DNA from: Syntrophaceae bacterium UBA5764
GTDB taxonomy: Bacteria; Desulfobacterota; Syntrophia; Syntrophales; Smithellaceae
NCBI GenBank assembly: GCA_002418825.1
Contig: DIEW01000062.1
Coordinates: forward strand, 1 to 8,817
Direction: 5' to 3'
DNA: 8,817 nt
The notes under the pieces were generated by a model. The model was given only the letters and a program-made list of their open reading frames with translations. It was not told the origin of the DNA and did no database searches. Positions within the stretch are counted from its first letter, which is position 1. Each line of letters opens with the position of its first letter. Position numbers and translations under genes: made by a program. Positions 1 through 7,640 of the stretch are shown piece by piece.

Positions 1-1274
1 GCGCCGGGCCAGACGGGCACAGCGATAAAAGTTTCTTCCTGGGAGGCATACTGTCTGGCGAGATGACGAAGCAGTGCAATGTCACGAGCCGTTCCCTGCC
101 TGACTTTAAGATTGTTTTGGGAAATTTCTACATTGGCGCATCTGCTGCTTCCACGGCACTGCCAGCCGGGATGCTGTGGGAACATTATCCAGAGACTGGC
201 CAAGCACAATGTAAGCGCCAGAGGCCACTTGATTTTGGAAGGCAGAGGATAAAAAAAAGCCAGAAGTCCGATCAGCAGGGGGAAAATGCCCTGCGCGAGG
301 TGGGATACATCAGCGCTGGAATAAACATGGTGGGCGTAAGGGAGCATCAAAAATGCTGCAGCTACTACAGCAGGGGAAGTTTGTTTACCGCGCATTTTTT
401 GATAGAACACCCATATAATAAAAAGCACACCAAACGCGACGGTGGCGACAAAAAGCAAACCGATCAAAACTTGTCTGATCCCTTCCGCGTAAGCGCCGGG
501 CAAAAAATCCGCCAGCCAAGGCCAGGGAATAGGCATGGGAAGAGTCATAAAATTTCTTTCGTATAGAAAATAAATATCTTGAAAAAGCGCTTCGGCAAAT
601 CCGGGAATAACCAGCGCCATAATAATTACGGGCATAAAGCCCGCGATGACGCCGGCTGACCATAAAAAGAACCCCCTGGCAGAACCAATGGTGTGTGATG
701 GATTGGGTTTTATGGACAGCCAGACCATGGTGGCGAGGCTGCCAATAATGCCGTAGAGGCCATGGTTTTTCCCAAAAACAGCCGCGAGGCCAACAATCAG
801 ACCGGCTATAAAGTAGCGTCTTGCTGTGGGATTTTGGATTAAAAAAGTCATTACTCCCATCAGAAGAAGCGACAAAGAAATATCAAATAATTTGTGGCGC
901 GGATACATCCACAGCATCAATATTATAGCTGACAGAAGTATGTAAAAAATATTTTGTTGTTTGGCGCTAGAGCAAATTAAGAAAAGGCCGACAAAGAGTC
1001 CTATTGCTTGGAATATTGCCACGGAAGCACGTAAAGACATAATCCCGTTATTACCCAAAAAATGCATAAAAGCCGCCGCCCAATAGTAGCGGCCGGGGTC
1101 ATAGGCCTTGAAGTCGAGCAGGGGAACTTCTCCCAGCAGCACGCGTTGGGCGCCATACCACAGATAGCCTTCATCCCACAGGCTGAAACCAACATTGCCC
1201 TGCCACAAAAAAAACACGATGACGAACAAAACGGATAAAAACAATATGAGAAAAGTTAAAATTTTATTATTCAT
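1..1274 (-). CDS. GT-C-type integral membrane glycosyltransferase, C-terminus cut by the left window edge
   Basis: Reading the minus strand from the ATG at 1274 gives 424 codons with no stop, running off the left edge, so the gene is partial at its C-terminus. The protein starts with a membrane helix (residues 5-24), then an external loop with WDEG (D34, E35) and DFKAYDPGRYYW at 54-65. A long series of hydrophobic helices follows. An acidic pair just after the first helix is typical of GT-C enzymes (GT39/GT83-like, such as PMT or ArnT), which move a sugar from a polyprenyl-phosphate donor to an acceptor on the outer face of the inner membrane. From about residue 365 the chain becomes soluble (CRGSSRC, then a polar stretch), as in the extracytoplasmic C-terminal domain of such enzymes. 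No strong Shine-Dalgarno precedes the ATG (only AGACAAGAA), but the helix-then-acidic layout fits this start. Family level is fairly sure; donor and acceptor are unknown. Confidence 0.85.
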   Translation of the reverse strand, partial: MNNKILTFLILFLSVLFVIVFFLWQGNVGFSLWDEGYLWYGAQRVLLGEVPLLDFKAYDPGRYYWAAAFMHFLGNNGIMSLRASVAIFQAIGLFVGLFLICSSAKQQNIFYILLSAIILMLWMYPRHKLFDISLSLLLMGVMTFLIQNPTARRYFIAGLIVGLAAVFGKNHGLYGIIGSLATMVWLSIKPNPSHTIGSARGFFLWSAGVIAGFMPVIIMALVIPGFAEALFQDIYFLYERNFMTLPMPIPWPWLADFLPGAYAEGIRQVLIGLLFVATVAFGVLFIIWVFYQKMRGKQTSPAVVAAAFLMLPYAHHVYSSADVSHLAQGIFPLLIGLLAFFYPLPSKIKWPLALTLCLASLWIMFPQHPGWQCRGSSRCANVEISQNNLKVRQGTARDIALLRHLARQYASQEETFIAVPVWPG

Positions 1275-1419
1275 TTCTTGTCTGTAATAGTGCGACCCAT
1301 AAATTATTTTACATTGTCTTCCATAAGGAAGAATCCATTTGGAAATTAAATTTTCTTTTTTTGGGCAATCAGCAATTTAATTGATAAGTCCATTACCGCT
1401 AATTGTGTTGGGGGGAGGC
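1275..1419. other. 145-base AT-rich intergenic gap
   Basis: This is the longest gap in the window. It separates the extracytoplasmic protein gene from the GT-C gene. I see no small gene in it. It holds a 6-bp perfect inverted repeat (1317-1322 with 1327-1332, loop ATAA), which on the minus strand is not followed by a T run, so it is not a convincing intrinsic terminator. A promoter for the GT-C gene could lie here, but I cannot identify -35 and -10 boxes with confidence. Confidence 0.5.
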
Positions 1420-2769
1420 CTAAAATAACTCTATATATTTGATGGAAAGGTCAATCGTTGGGGAAATGTTTTTATGTGTAATTATTTTGTCGGGATTTGA
1501 AAAGGAATTTTTGTAGCCCTTAAATCTTATGGTCATTTTATCAATAGACTTTATATTATAAGGAATAAGCGAAATGTTGAGGTCAGCGGCTTTTTGGATT
1601 TGTGATAAAGGACCGTTCCAGACAACATTATTGTCCAGCAGCAACTCAACTTCTGCTTGTTTATCTATTTCCCCGGGTTTTGTTTTTATATGTAGTTTGG
1701 TGCGTAATCTTCTGAATTTGCTTATCTTTATCCTTTCAATATTAGAGACGAGCAAAGGATGATTGCCTGTGCCAACAATACCTGTAAAATTATAACCATC
1801 CTTACCTTTCAGATTATATGTTTTTACTCTTTTTACCGCATATGCCTTGAACGTGTTTATTTTTATTTTGTTGCGGGCAGAGTTCACCATTCGCATCGTG
1901 ACTATGTATCGCTTTGCATCATCAAAGGTTTTTATTCTATGGGTGAAGATATTCCGGCCAGCTTGAACAGGTATTTTACATCTAAATGTACGCAGCAGGG
2001 AATTGCCCCCATATTCAGATATTTTTAATGTGCACACGTCAAAAGGATTTTCAATGGTGAATTCGAACTTAACTTCCAGGGCGATGGTGTTTTTGCCCGT
2101 AACAGCAAATATTTTATTATGCCGCCAGTCCGACTTTGAAGGTTTTAAAATTGCCGGAAAAGAATCTAAGATTACAGACGGATTCTCTGAATTTTTAATC
2201 CATTGTTTCAATTGTTTGGTTTCATACAATCTCTTAACTTTACTGTACATTTCATTAACAGGCGGGTTTTTGCTGAAGTGAAAAAGGCAAATCTTTTTTG
2301 ATTCGTCGAATATTTCCACGGGATGCACGTAATAATTTTTATATAAGCCAAATTTTTCTTTATGAAGATAATTGAGAACATGTTTCATGCCTTGCTTTGT
2401 GTAAAAAAAATACACATCATTTCTATCCAGTATTTTATCAAATACCTCTGCTCCTGTTGGGGCGCCTATTTTATTTATCTGCTTGTAAAATAGCGGAGTA
2501 AAGGTGCTCCAGCCGGAAAAAATTCCCGAAAATTTTAAGGGTGGATTATGTGTCGGCCCCAAAAACCGTTCAAATTCAAAAATACCAGGTTTGCCGATAA
2601 TGAACATACCGGCATATTTGGTATTCAGTATTTTTAGATATTGAGAATAATTATTTCTCTCTAATGCATACCAATGCTGCCTGACTGTTAAAAAACGCAG
2701 GTTAACAGCAAACGCTAAACACAGCATTACGGCTGCGCAAATATTAACAATGATTTTTATTTTCCGCAT
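1420..2769 (-). CDS. Single-anchor extracytoplasmic protein of unknown function, polysaccharide locus
   Basis: The 449-residue product has a basic N-terminus and one hydrophobic helix (about 5-27) with no clear signal-peptidase site, so it is probably a signal anchor with the rest outside the cytoplasmic membrane. Residues 30-165 look like an alpha/beta domain with GWSTFTP at 86-92, resembling the soluble C-terminal domain that follows the membrane part in many GT-C-like polysaccharide proteins (resemblance from memory, not searched). Residues about 195-315 and 320-449 look beta-rich. Each ends in a similar strand (FKAYAVKR; IKYIELF), suggesting two beta-sandwich modules. The ATG lies inside the end of the upstream membrane-protein gene (26-base overlap, different frame), so translation is probably coupled. 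The start is preceded only by a weak GAAAG. The gene is AT-rich compared with genes further upstream. I do not recognise a specific family. It may be the external partner of the overlapping membrane protein. Confidence 0.75.
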   Translation of the reverse strand: MRKIKIIVNICAAVMLCLAFAVNLRFLTVRQHWYALERNNYSQYLKILNTKYAGMFIIGKPGIFEFERFLGPTHNPPLKFSGIFSGWSTFTPLFYKQINKIGAPTGAEVFDKILDRNDVYFFYTKQGMKHVLNYLHKEKFGLYKNYYVHPVEIFDESKKICLFHFSKNPPVNEMYSKVKRLYETKQLKQWIKNSENPSVILDSFPAILKPSKSDWRHNKIFAVTGKNTIALEVKFEFTIENPFDVCTLKISEYGGNSLLRTFRCKIPVQAGRNIFTHRIKTFDDAKRYIVTMRMVNSARNKIKINTFKAYAVKRVKTYNLKGKDGYNFTGIVGTGNHPLLVSNIERIKISKFRRLRTKLHIKTKPGEIDKQAEVELLLDNNVVWNGPLSQIQKAADLNISLIPYNIKSIDKMTIRFKGYKNSFSNPDKIITHKNISPTIDLSIKYIELF

Positions 2770-3931
2770 TATCAGCTTTCAGCCCGAAATGTAAATAGAA
2801 TAGAATTAAGGAAAAGGAAAAAAACATAGGATAACCGAGCCTTAAAGGGAATCTTATGTATGCATGGAGTAAGGCCGCGACGGCCAATGCATATAAGAAT
2901 ATCGTTGATGATAAAATGACTGCCTTTTTGCCCTGACAGGCGTTCAGGAGCAAAAGGGCGGCAAAGAGAATCATGAACTGAGGATATTCTTTAAATACAT
3001 CTACAATACTGGCTATAGGCGCGCGATAATCCGGTCTTTTGGCAACTGCGTGAAATTTGGAAAGGGATTTTATATTATAGATATTTTCGTCAATAAAAAA
3101 CCAGCTTTTAAAATTTTCATAATCATCATGAGACCAGCCGGTATTATTGTAAATATCAGGATTGTCGCTATTAAGTTCCGCGGTTGGATTGCCGTGAATA
3201 TCTGTTCGTAACTTGTTGAATTCATGCCACTGCCTATATTGAGGAGAGGAAAAATATTCTTTATAAATAAAATCGTAACCGTATATAAGCAGTGAAGGAA
3301 TTAGTAGGATTAAAAGAAATGACCATTTCAGCGACAGTGCTTTTCGCGTGATTTTGCTTTTCCGCAAATCTATGACGTCGGATGAGGCGATAATCAATAA
3401 AAGCGGAAAAATAATGGCGATAATTGCTTCAAACCCGCGAACCCGGAATAAGACAGAGGAAGCCATAAACAGACCCAGAAGAGCGGCTTTTTCAAAGGTT
3501 ATCGCATTATTTTTGTATAAATGAGCAAATGCCAAAACGGACGATATCCCGATTAATATGGATGTCTGTGTAAATTGAATTTCCAGTATAAACATTGAAA
3601 GATAAAGGAAATAAACCAGTATAAATATTGTGAAGTAGCGATAGTCATTTATGTAGTGCTTAAATACGGAAAGGTTCATCGTCATGGATATAACGGTGGC
3701 AATGTAAGTTAGGGCAGCGTACCACAAATTGCTCGGCAGACAATTATTTAAAAAATAAATCAGGTAGGAAAGAAAATGGTGAGAAACGTAAACAATGAAT
3801 CCTTCATTCGCGTGGCGTATCACGTGCGGCACATCGCTTGTCCCGTAAGCAGGATTAAAGAAAATACATAATACCAGCATATATGCTGCCGAAACGATAA
3901 ACATATCAAATCTGAATATCTTTATATTCAT
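2744..3931 (-). CDS. Polytopic membrane protein of unknown function (possible polymerase or GT-C-like)
   Basis: The 395-residue product has about eleven predicted helices (by eye near 9-27, 47-62, 70-88, 98-116, 121-138, 148-163, 167-184, 203-221, 317-333, 337-357, 365-384). One large hydrophilic loop spans about 222-316. The loop carries W235, FNKLR (238-242), GWSHDD (265-270) and a W277/D281 region. Arginines lie next to membrane segments (FRVRGFEA at 162-169; RFPLR at 360-364). A big loop and membrane-proximal arginines are seen in Wzy-type O-antigen polymerases and in uncharacterised membrane proteins of polysaccharide loci; I recall similar FN..R...GWS.(N)D patterns in the latter, unverified. 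It lies 42 bases after the broken methyltransferase gene, and its 3' end overlaps the next gene. No Shine-Dalgarno is visible before the ATG. A local line of this gene counts about 30% GC, well below the aminotransferase gene. Membrane location is sure; function is open. Confidence 0.8.
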   Translation of the reverse strand: MNIKIFRFDMFIVSAAYMLVLCIFFNPAYGTSDVPHVIRHANEGFIVYVSHHFLSYLIYFLNNCLPSNLWYAALTYIATVISMTMNLSVFKHYINDYRYFTIFILVYFLYLSMFILEIQFTQTSILIGISSVLAFAHLYKNNAITFEKAALLGLFMASSVLFRVRGFEAIIAIIFPLLLIIASSDVIDLRKSKITRKALSLKWSFLLILLIPSLLIYGYDFIYKEYFSSPQYRQWHEFNKLRTDIHGNPTAELNSDNPDIYNNTGWSHDDYENFKSWFFIDENIYNIKSLSKFHAVAKRPDYRAPIASIVDVFKEYPQFMILFAALLLLNACQGKKAVILSSTIFLYALAVAALLHAYIRFPLRLGYPMFFSFSLILFYLHFGLKADNAENKNHC

Positions 3932-3973
3932 GGCGATGTCCGTTTAAAATAAATTAAGAGAACTGCGCAATAG

Positions 3974-4913
3974 TCATACTTTCTGCCAGATGTATTCCAT
4001 AACATCAGGCAGTGGTACCCTGATAGTAAGATTACTGATCCTTGAGGAACGGATGAGACGCGCCAACCACGGTGCAGAGAGATTCCAGGACATCTGGTCT
4101 GCGACTTTGAGAAGATCAGTGTGAGGATAATCTCGCCTCCTCGAAAGTAACCTGAAACCTTCCCGCCTTACAATTTCGAGAATTAGTTTTTTTGTATATA
4201 TCTGGCTAAAATTAATAACTAAAATCTGCCAGCGGCTGCCAAAAAGCTTTGGCCACCAGCCATCGTGGTAATAGGTGTTGAAAGCCCAAATGCCGCCAGG
4301 CTTAAGCGACTGATGGAACTTGCGGATAAGCGCTATCGGATCGCGAATGATTGTCATCAGACCCCATGTGGCAATGACATCGTATTCCTGCTCAGGCAAA
4401 GATATCTGTTCAATTGATTCAGGAATTACATCAACGCTCCAACGTTTCGAAGCATATTCAGCCATCGGAGCGGATATCTCCACTCCGGTAACTTCAAATC
4501 CCGCCGTCTTGGCTTCTGCCAGGAAGAAGCCGGCGGCGCTGGCGCCTTCAAGCATTTTTCCGGATTTGCAGTAGCGCTGAATACGCGAAATGCGGTCTCG
4601 GGCGGTTTTGCGTAGATATTTTTCGCCCCCGATAAAGTTGAAATAATTGAGGTGCTCGCCTCCGGGTTCTCCCCCCCTCGAAAAAATCAGCAGAAGCATA
4701 TATCTTCTTAAGAGAATCAAAACCGGCCCTTGGATTGGCGTAAAGCGCACGACATTGGGAACAAATATAATATTTCATTGGATACCCGCGTATATTCTTT
4801 GTGTATCGAAGGATAGCGTTATCTGAATGACAAATCGGACAGGAAGTTTCCTCAAACTGAATTTCACCCATTGGTTGCCATGTTGGCCGGTCCTCCGCCT
4901 GACCAGGATGCAT
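3974..4913 (-). pseudogene. Zinc-ribbon class I SAM-dependent methyltransferase, frameshifted in a G7 run
   Basis: Two overlapping frames together encode one methyltransferase. The first (from ATG 4913) gives residues 1-81 with a zinc ribbon, CPIC (25-28) and CSQC (51-54), then ANPR (59-62), the usual start of this class. At the run of seven G (minus strand of 4671-4677) the frame is lost, and translation would run 40 foreign residues to a stop at 4548. Removing one G restores a continuous 312-residue protein: ADFFEGG then EPGGEHLNYF, the linker, motif I around 121-131, and the Rossmann core to the stop at 3974. Motif I reads LEGASAAGFFL; related enzymes usually have a glycine where this has alanine (E-x-G), so SAM binding may be weakened. 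Internal initiation at a GTG at 4750 has no Shine-Dalgarno, so a functional second half is unlikely unless the frame shifts. The ribosome site at 4922-4929 is strong. Sugar or lipid-glycan methylation would be the likely intact role. Alternatives are a phase-variable gene or a sequencing error. Confidence 0.85.
4671..4677 (-). repeat. G7 homopolymer at the methyltransferase frameshift
   Basis: Seven consecutive C on the plus strand read as G7 in the coding sense. The tract spans the GAG GGG GGG codons (E79-G80-G81) of the zinc-ribbon methyltransferase. Six G (or any length congruent to it modulo three) would keep the frame with the downstream methyltransferase domain; seven does not. Such tracts are slippage-prone and act as phase-variation switches in several bacterial surface genes, though seven is at the short end for that. 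Confidence 0.9.
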
Positions 4914-4921
4914 TGATTTTT

Positions 4922-4929
4922 ACTCCTTT
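4922..4929 (-). promoter_or_regulatory. Strong ribosome binding site before the zinc-ribbon methyltransferase
   Basis: The minus strand reads AAAGGAGT, eight bases before the ATG at 4913. It is the best Shine-Dalgarno in the window, fixes this start over the later internal Met (residue 15), and shows that the broken gene still has an intact translation signal. Confidence 0.8.
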
Positions 4930-4989
4930 ATTGATGATATCTGTCTTTTATGAAGGGAAAAATGCGCAATAAATTAATTATCTGATGTT

Positions 4990-5610
4990 TTAGCGTTTCC
5001 AGCATTCTATTATAATATGCGTGTAGGGAATGCGCGTCAAATCTTTGTGTATATGCGAGACAACATTATTATGACCAAATATGTCGATGGCCATTTTTTC
5101 ATATTCAGTTTGCCACCGCACATTTTTTCCCCTGTCGCACTTGAGAAGAAGGCGTGCCAGAAGCGGCTGTTTTTCCACAAATACTCCGTCACAACTCAAT
5201 ATTCGACCGCCGGGCACCAGCACTTCATAGGCGGTCTTTAAAAGTGTTTTTGCCTGCTCATCATTTAAGTGATGAATCAGGCCGAGCGCCATGACCAAAT
5301 CGAATTTTCTGCCGGACAACGCAATCTTGTCCACCGGTTGGACCTGAAATTTGCCACGATCGCCGAACTTTGCGCAGGCCTTTTTTATGTAGGCTGGAGA
5401 CAAATCGATTCCCAGATAGTCTACATCAGGTAAAAATTCGACGATTTTGGCCGGCCCGCAACCGCAGTCCAAAATCTTCATTCCTTTTTTAGGCCTTATG
5501 TATTTTTCTACCAATATGCTCCGCTTTCTTTTGCCCCCGATTAATGTTATGAATAATTCATATGCCGAAGCGGAGGAAAGAACGGAATAAATTCCTGTTG
5601 TTTTTTGCAT
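4990..5610 (-). CDS. Class I SAM-dependent methyltransferase (glycan-locus type)
   Basis: This 206-residue Rossmann-fold methyltransferase has motif I ILDCGCGP at 46-53, an acidic end of strand 2 in YLGIDLSP (65-72, D69), FDLVMALGLIHHL as the motif IV and post-motif region, and LVPGGRIL as the later strand/turn. It probably transfers a methyl group from SAM to a sugar or lipid-linked glycan in the cytoplasm. The C-terminal RIPYTHIIIEC pattern is, from memory, common to small methyltransferases in LPS and capsule clusters. The full domain is present and no break is seen. It begins 25 bases after the aminotransferase stop, so it is probably co-transcribed and may act on the amino sugar or on a later glycan. 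It ends 76 bases before the broken methyltransferase starts. The Shine-Dalgarno is weak. Exact acceptor and site (O- or N-methylation) cannot be read from the sequence. Confidence 0.85.
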   Translation of the reverse strand: MQKTTGIYSVLSSASAYELFITLIGGKRKRSILVEKYIRPKKGMKILDCGCGPAKIVEFLPDVDYLGIDLSPAYIKKACAKFGDRGKFQVQPVDKIALSGRKFDLVMALGLIHHLNDEQAKTLLKTAYEVLVPGGRILSCDGVFVEKQPLLARLLLKCDRGKNVRWQTEYEKMAIDIFGHNNVVSHIHKDLTRIPYTHIIIECWKR

Positions 5611-5635
5611 ATTAAAATTTGTCCCGGTAGTATTT

Positions 5636-6790
5636 TTAAATCTTTTCCACGGCCCGTTTTTTTTCGATTAATTGTTCAAGTAAAGAACAGATGTTATCCA
5701 CTTGTTCAGTCGTTAGATCAGCGAACAGCGGCAGGCGCACTAAACGGCTGGAAATATCGTCGGTGACTTTTAATGCGCCATGTGCTCGGCCATATACCTG
5801 ACCGGCGGGAGAGCTATGCAGCGGCTGGTAGTGGAATACGGCGTTGACTCCTCTTTTATTCATTCCTTCCAGCACTCTTCTTTGTTCCTGTGCCGAACTC
5901 AAAAGGATGTAAAACATATGCGCGTTATGCCGGCATCCATCTGGAATAACGGGCAAGCGCAGTTTCCCGGCTTGCTCAAGCGGCAGAAGGTTTTGCCGGT
6001 ACCTGTGCCATGCCGCCATGCGTTGCGCGGTAATTTCTTCCGCGGATTCTAGCTGCGCCAGCAAAAATGCCGCCTGCAGTTCACTGGGCAAATAGGACGA
6101 ACCTATATCTACCCAGGTGTATTTGTCCACTTCACCTCGAAAGAATTTGGAACGGTTGGTGCCTTTTTCCCAGATGATTTCGGCTCTTTCAAATAAAATC
6201 GGGTCATTAAGAAGAAGTGCGCCGCTTTCGCCACTTGTGATATTTTTTGTTTCGTGGAAGCTGAGTGCGGCAAGGTCACCCATACTGCCTAGAGGCCTGC
6301 CGGCAATTGATGACATTAGCCCCTGTGCGGAGTCTTCGACAAGACGCACGCCGGCTTTTTTGGCGATTTGCGTCAGATTACCCATATCACATCCGATGCC
6401 GGCGTAATGCACCGGGATTATTGCTTTTGTTTTTGATGTGACGGCGTCTTCGACCTGTGCCGGGTCGATATTAAAAGTGTCGGAAACAATGTCGACAAAA
6501 ACTGGGGTTGCGCCGCGTAAAACAAAGGCATTGGCGGTGGAAACGAAGGTGAAAGAAGGCATAATAACCTCGTCACCGGAGCCTATGTCGCATAATATGG
6601 CTGCCATTTCCAGCGCCGCAGTGCCTGATGAGGTAAGGAGAATCTTTTTTGCTTTCGTGAGCTGCCGCAATTTGTCGTGACAGCGTTTAGTAAAAGGGCC
6701 ATTGCCGGCAAGCCGGCCGCTGTCGATTGCTTCTTTGATGTACTTAATTTCTTTCCCCGCTTTTGGGGGGACTGTAAATCTGATGGGCAT
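5636..6790 (-). CDS. wecE: dTDP-4-amino-4,6-dideoxygalactose transaminase (WecE/RffA type)
   Basis: This 384-residue protein belongs to the DegT/DnrJ/EryC1/StrS family of PLP-dependent sugar aminotransferases. Its features closely match E. coli WecE (RffA, about 376 residues) as I remember it: GDEVIMPSFTFVSTANAF (72-89), PVHYAG (126-131), VEDSAQG (151-157), SFHETKN (177-183) with K182 as the PLP-binding lysine, and KGTNRSKFFRGEVDKYTW (209-226) followed by DIGSSYL. WecE converts dTDP-4-keto-6-deoxyglucose plus glutamate to dTDP-4-amino-4,6-dideoxygalactose (Fuc4N), a precursor of enterobacterial common antigen and other glycans. No sign of truncation. In the ECA locus wecE sits beside the acetyltransferase gene wecD; here no acetyltransferase is present, and the neighbours are a sulfotransferase (91-base gap upstream) and a methyltransferase (25-base gap downstream), so the final sugar may differ. 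The symbol is given for the family match, not for an ECA role. Confidence 0.9.
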   Translation of the reverse strand: MPIRFTVPPKAGKEIKYIKEAIDSGRLAGNGPFTKRCHDKLRQLTKAKKILLTSSGTAALEMAAILCDIGSGDEVIMPSFTFVSTANAFVLRGATPVFVDIVSDTFNIDPAQVEDAVTSKTKAIIPVHYAGIGCDMGNLTQIAKKAGVRLVEDSAQGLMSSIAGRPLGSMGDLAALSFHETKNITSGESGALLLNDPILFERAEIIWEKGTNRSKFFRGEVDKYTWVDIGSSYLPSELQAAFLLAQLESAEEITAQRMAAWHRYRQNLLPLEQAGKLRLPVIPDGCRHNAHMFYILLSSAQEQRRVLEGMNKRGVNAVFHYQPLHSSPAGQVYGRAHGALKVTDDISSRLVRLPLFADLTTEQVDNICSLLEQLIEKKRAVEKI

Positions 6791-6881
6791 ATTTTTTCTA
6801 CACCTGTCTAATTAATAGATATAAGAGATAATGGCTATGTTAATTAATCGTCATTCTTAATGAATGAACACCCGCTGGTTA

Positions 6882-7640
6882 TTATTTTTCCCAGCACGAA
6901 ATATCAAGGCCGTAATTTATTTTCAGTATCTGATTCCAGGGTTGAAACATTTCTTGCAGGGACGACCTGAATTTTTCGGAAAGCGTGCACCCGGTTCGTG
7001 CCGGAGAACCAGCATTAACCTTTTCTGTCAGGCCGGGCGGTACAAACCGCGGGTTAATTCCCAGACGGCGATATAGAGCGGCGATGGCCGACTGGTTACC
7101 AACAAAGTGTTCGGTCACAAGAATTATCAAACGGTCTTTCCCGAATAAATTTTTCCATTGTTCAAGGTAGGGGGCATATTTGCTCCTCTCGGTATAGGCA
7201 TATGGATTAACGGATGTTTTAGCAGAAGTTCGCCAGTTATCTTTTCTCAGAGGCTCTTCATGTATGGCGCGTTCGATATCGTATGGTTCAAGGCCGTTAT
7301 CGTGAGTAAAACTATAGTGAGATATGGTTCGCTCCACGGGGTCACGCAGCATAACAATAATAGCCGCGGATGGTATCAGGCGGCTGATGGCTATTGCCGC
7401 CTCGTCGCACTCCATATATGAAGTACTTTTTTCACCCAGCCATACAACATCCCCGGCATCGGTAAAATACTTCTTAAAATATGCGTTGTAGTCTGTTGAA
7501 TTATTTTCCGGGTTTATGAAATATTTCGGTTCGGGAACAACCGGTTTGGCCATGTACACTTCCGGATGAGCATCCAGCATTTTATACAAGTAGGTAGTGC
7601 CTGAACGTTGCGCGCCGATGATAAACAGGTGCTTAGCCAC
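6882..7640 (-). CDS. PAPS-dependent sulfotransferase
   Basis: The 252-residue product has the sulfotransferase fold motifs. A 5'-phosphosulfate-binding P-loop GAQRSGTTYL lies at 9-18. PEPKYF follows at 36-41 and GEKSTSY at 69-75. The 3'-phosphate-binding segment MLRDPVERTISHY lies at 97-109 with R99 and S107 in the usual places. It would transfer sulfate from PAPS to an acceptor, here probably a glycan or glycolipid. There is no membrane segment or signal peptide, so it acts in the cytoplasm or at its membrane face. The start is a GTG at 7640; the next Met (residue 21) would delete the P-loop, and AAGGA eight bases upstream supports the GTG. It overlaps the GT2 stop by eight bases, which implies translational coupling and suggests the two act on the same pathway. 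Family is sure, acceptor unknown. Length is normal to slightly short for the family. Confidence 0.9.
   Translation of the reverse strand: MAKHLFIIGAQRSGTTYLYKMLDAHPEVYMAKPVVPEPKYFINPENNSTDYNAYFKKYFTDAGDVVWLGEKSTSYMECDEAAIAISRLIPSAAIIVMLRDPVERTISHYSFTHDNGLEPYDIERAIHEEPLRKDNWRTSAKTSVNPYAYTERSKYAPYLEQWKNLFGKDRLIILVTEHFVGNQSAIAALYRRLGINPRFVPPGLTEKVNAGSPARTGCTLSEKFRSSLQEMFQPWNQILKINYGLDISCWEK

Noticed and set aside
63..566. Plus-strand 167-codon open frame
   Set aside because: It lies opposite the open GT-C coding frame, has a low-complexity basic composition and no recognisable domain; it is a shadow.
385..663. Minus-strand 92-codon open frame, and a similar one at 1001-1195
   Set aside because: Both are in another frame of the GT-C gene, which has a continuous hydrophobic, motif-bearing translation in its own frame.
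1317..1332. Inverted repeat TCTTCC-ATAA-GGAAGA as a terminator after the extracytoplasmic protein gene
   Set aside because: The stem is only 6 bp and no T run follows on the minus strand, so it is not a convincing intrinsic terminator.
4750..4913. Treating the two methyltransferase frames as two separate genes
   Set aside because: The downstream frame would start at a GTG with no ribosome site, and its first 25 or so residues are out of register with the family; joining at the G7 run gives a normal full-length enzyme.
5780..6680. Plus-strand open frames opposite the aminotransferase gene (5780-6052, 6117-6407, 6438-6680)
   Set aside because: They are antisense to a strongly conserved WecE coding sequence and show no domain.
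6851..6867. Inverted repeat TCATTC-TTAAT-GAATGA after the sulfotransferase
   Set aside because: Short, AT-rich stem with no following T run. It may be a chance hairpin in the 91-base gap.
6791..6881. Promoter for the wecE-like gene in the 91-base gap
   Set aside because: TTAACA and a TATTAA-like box can be found, but spacing (about 20) and match are poor, so I do not annotate it.
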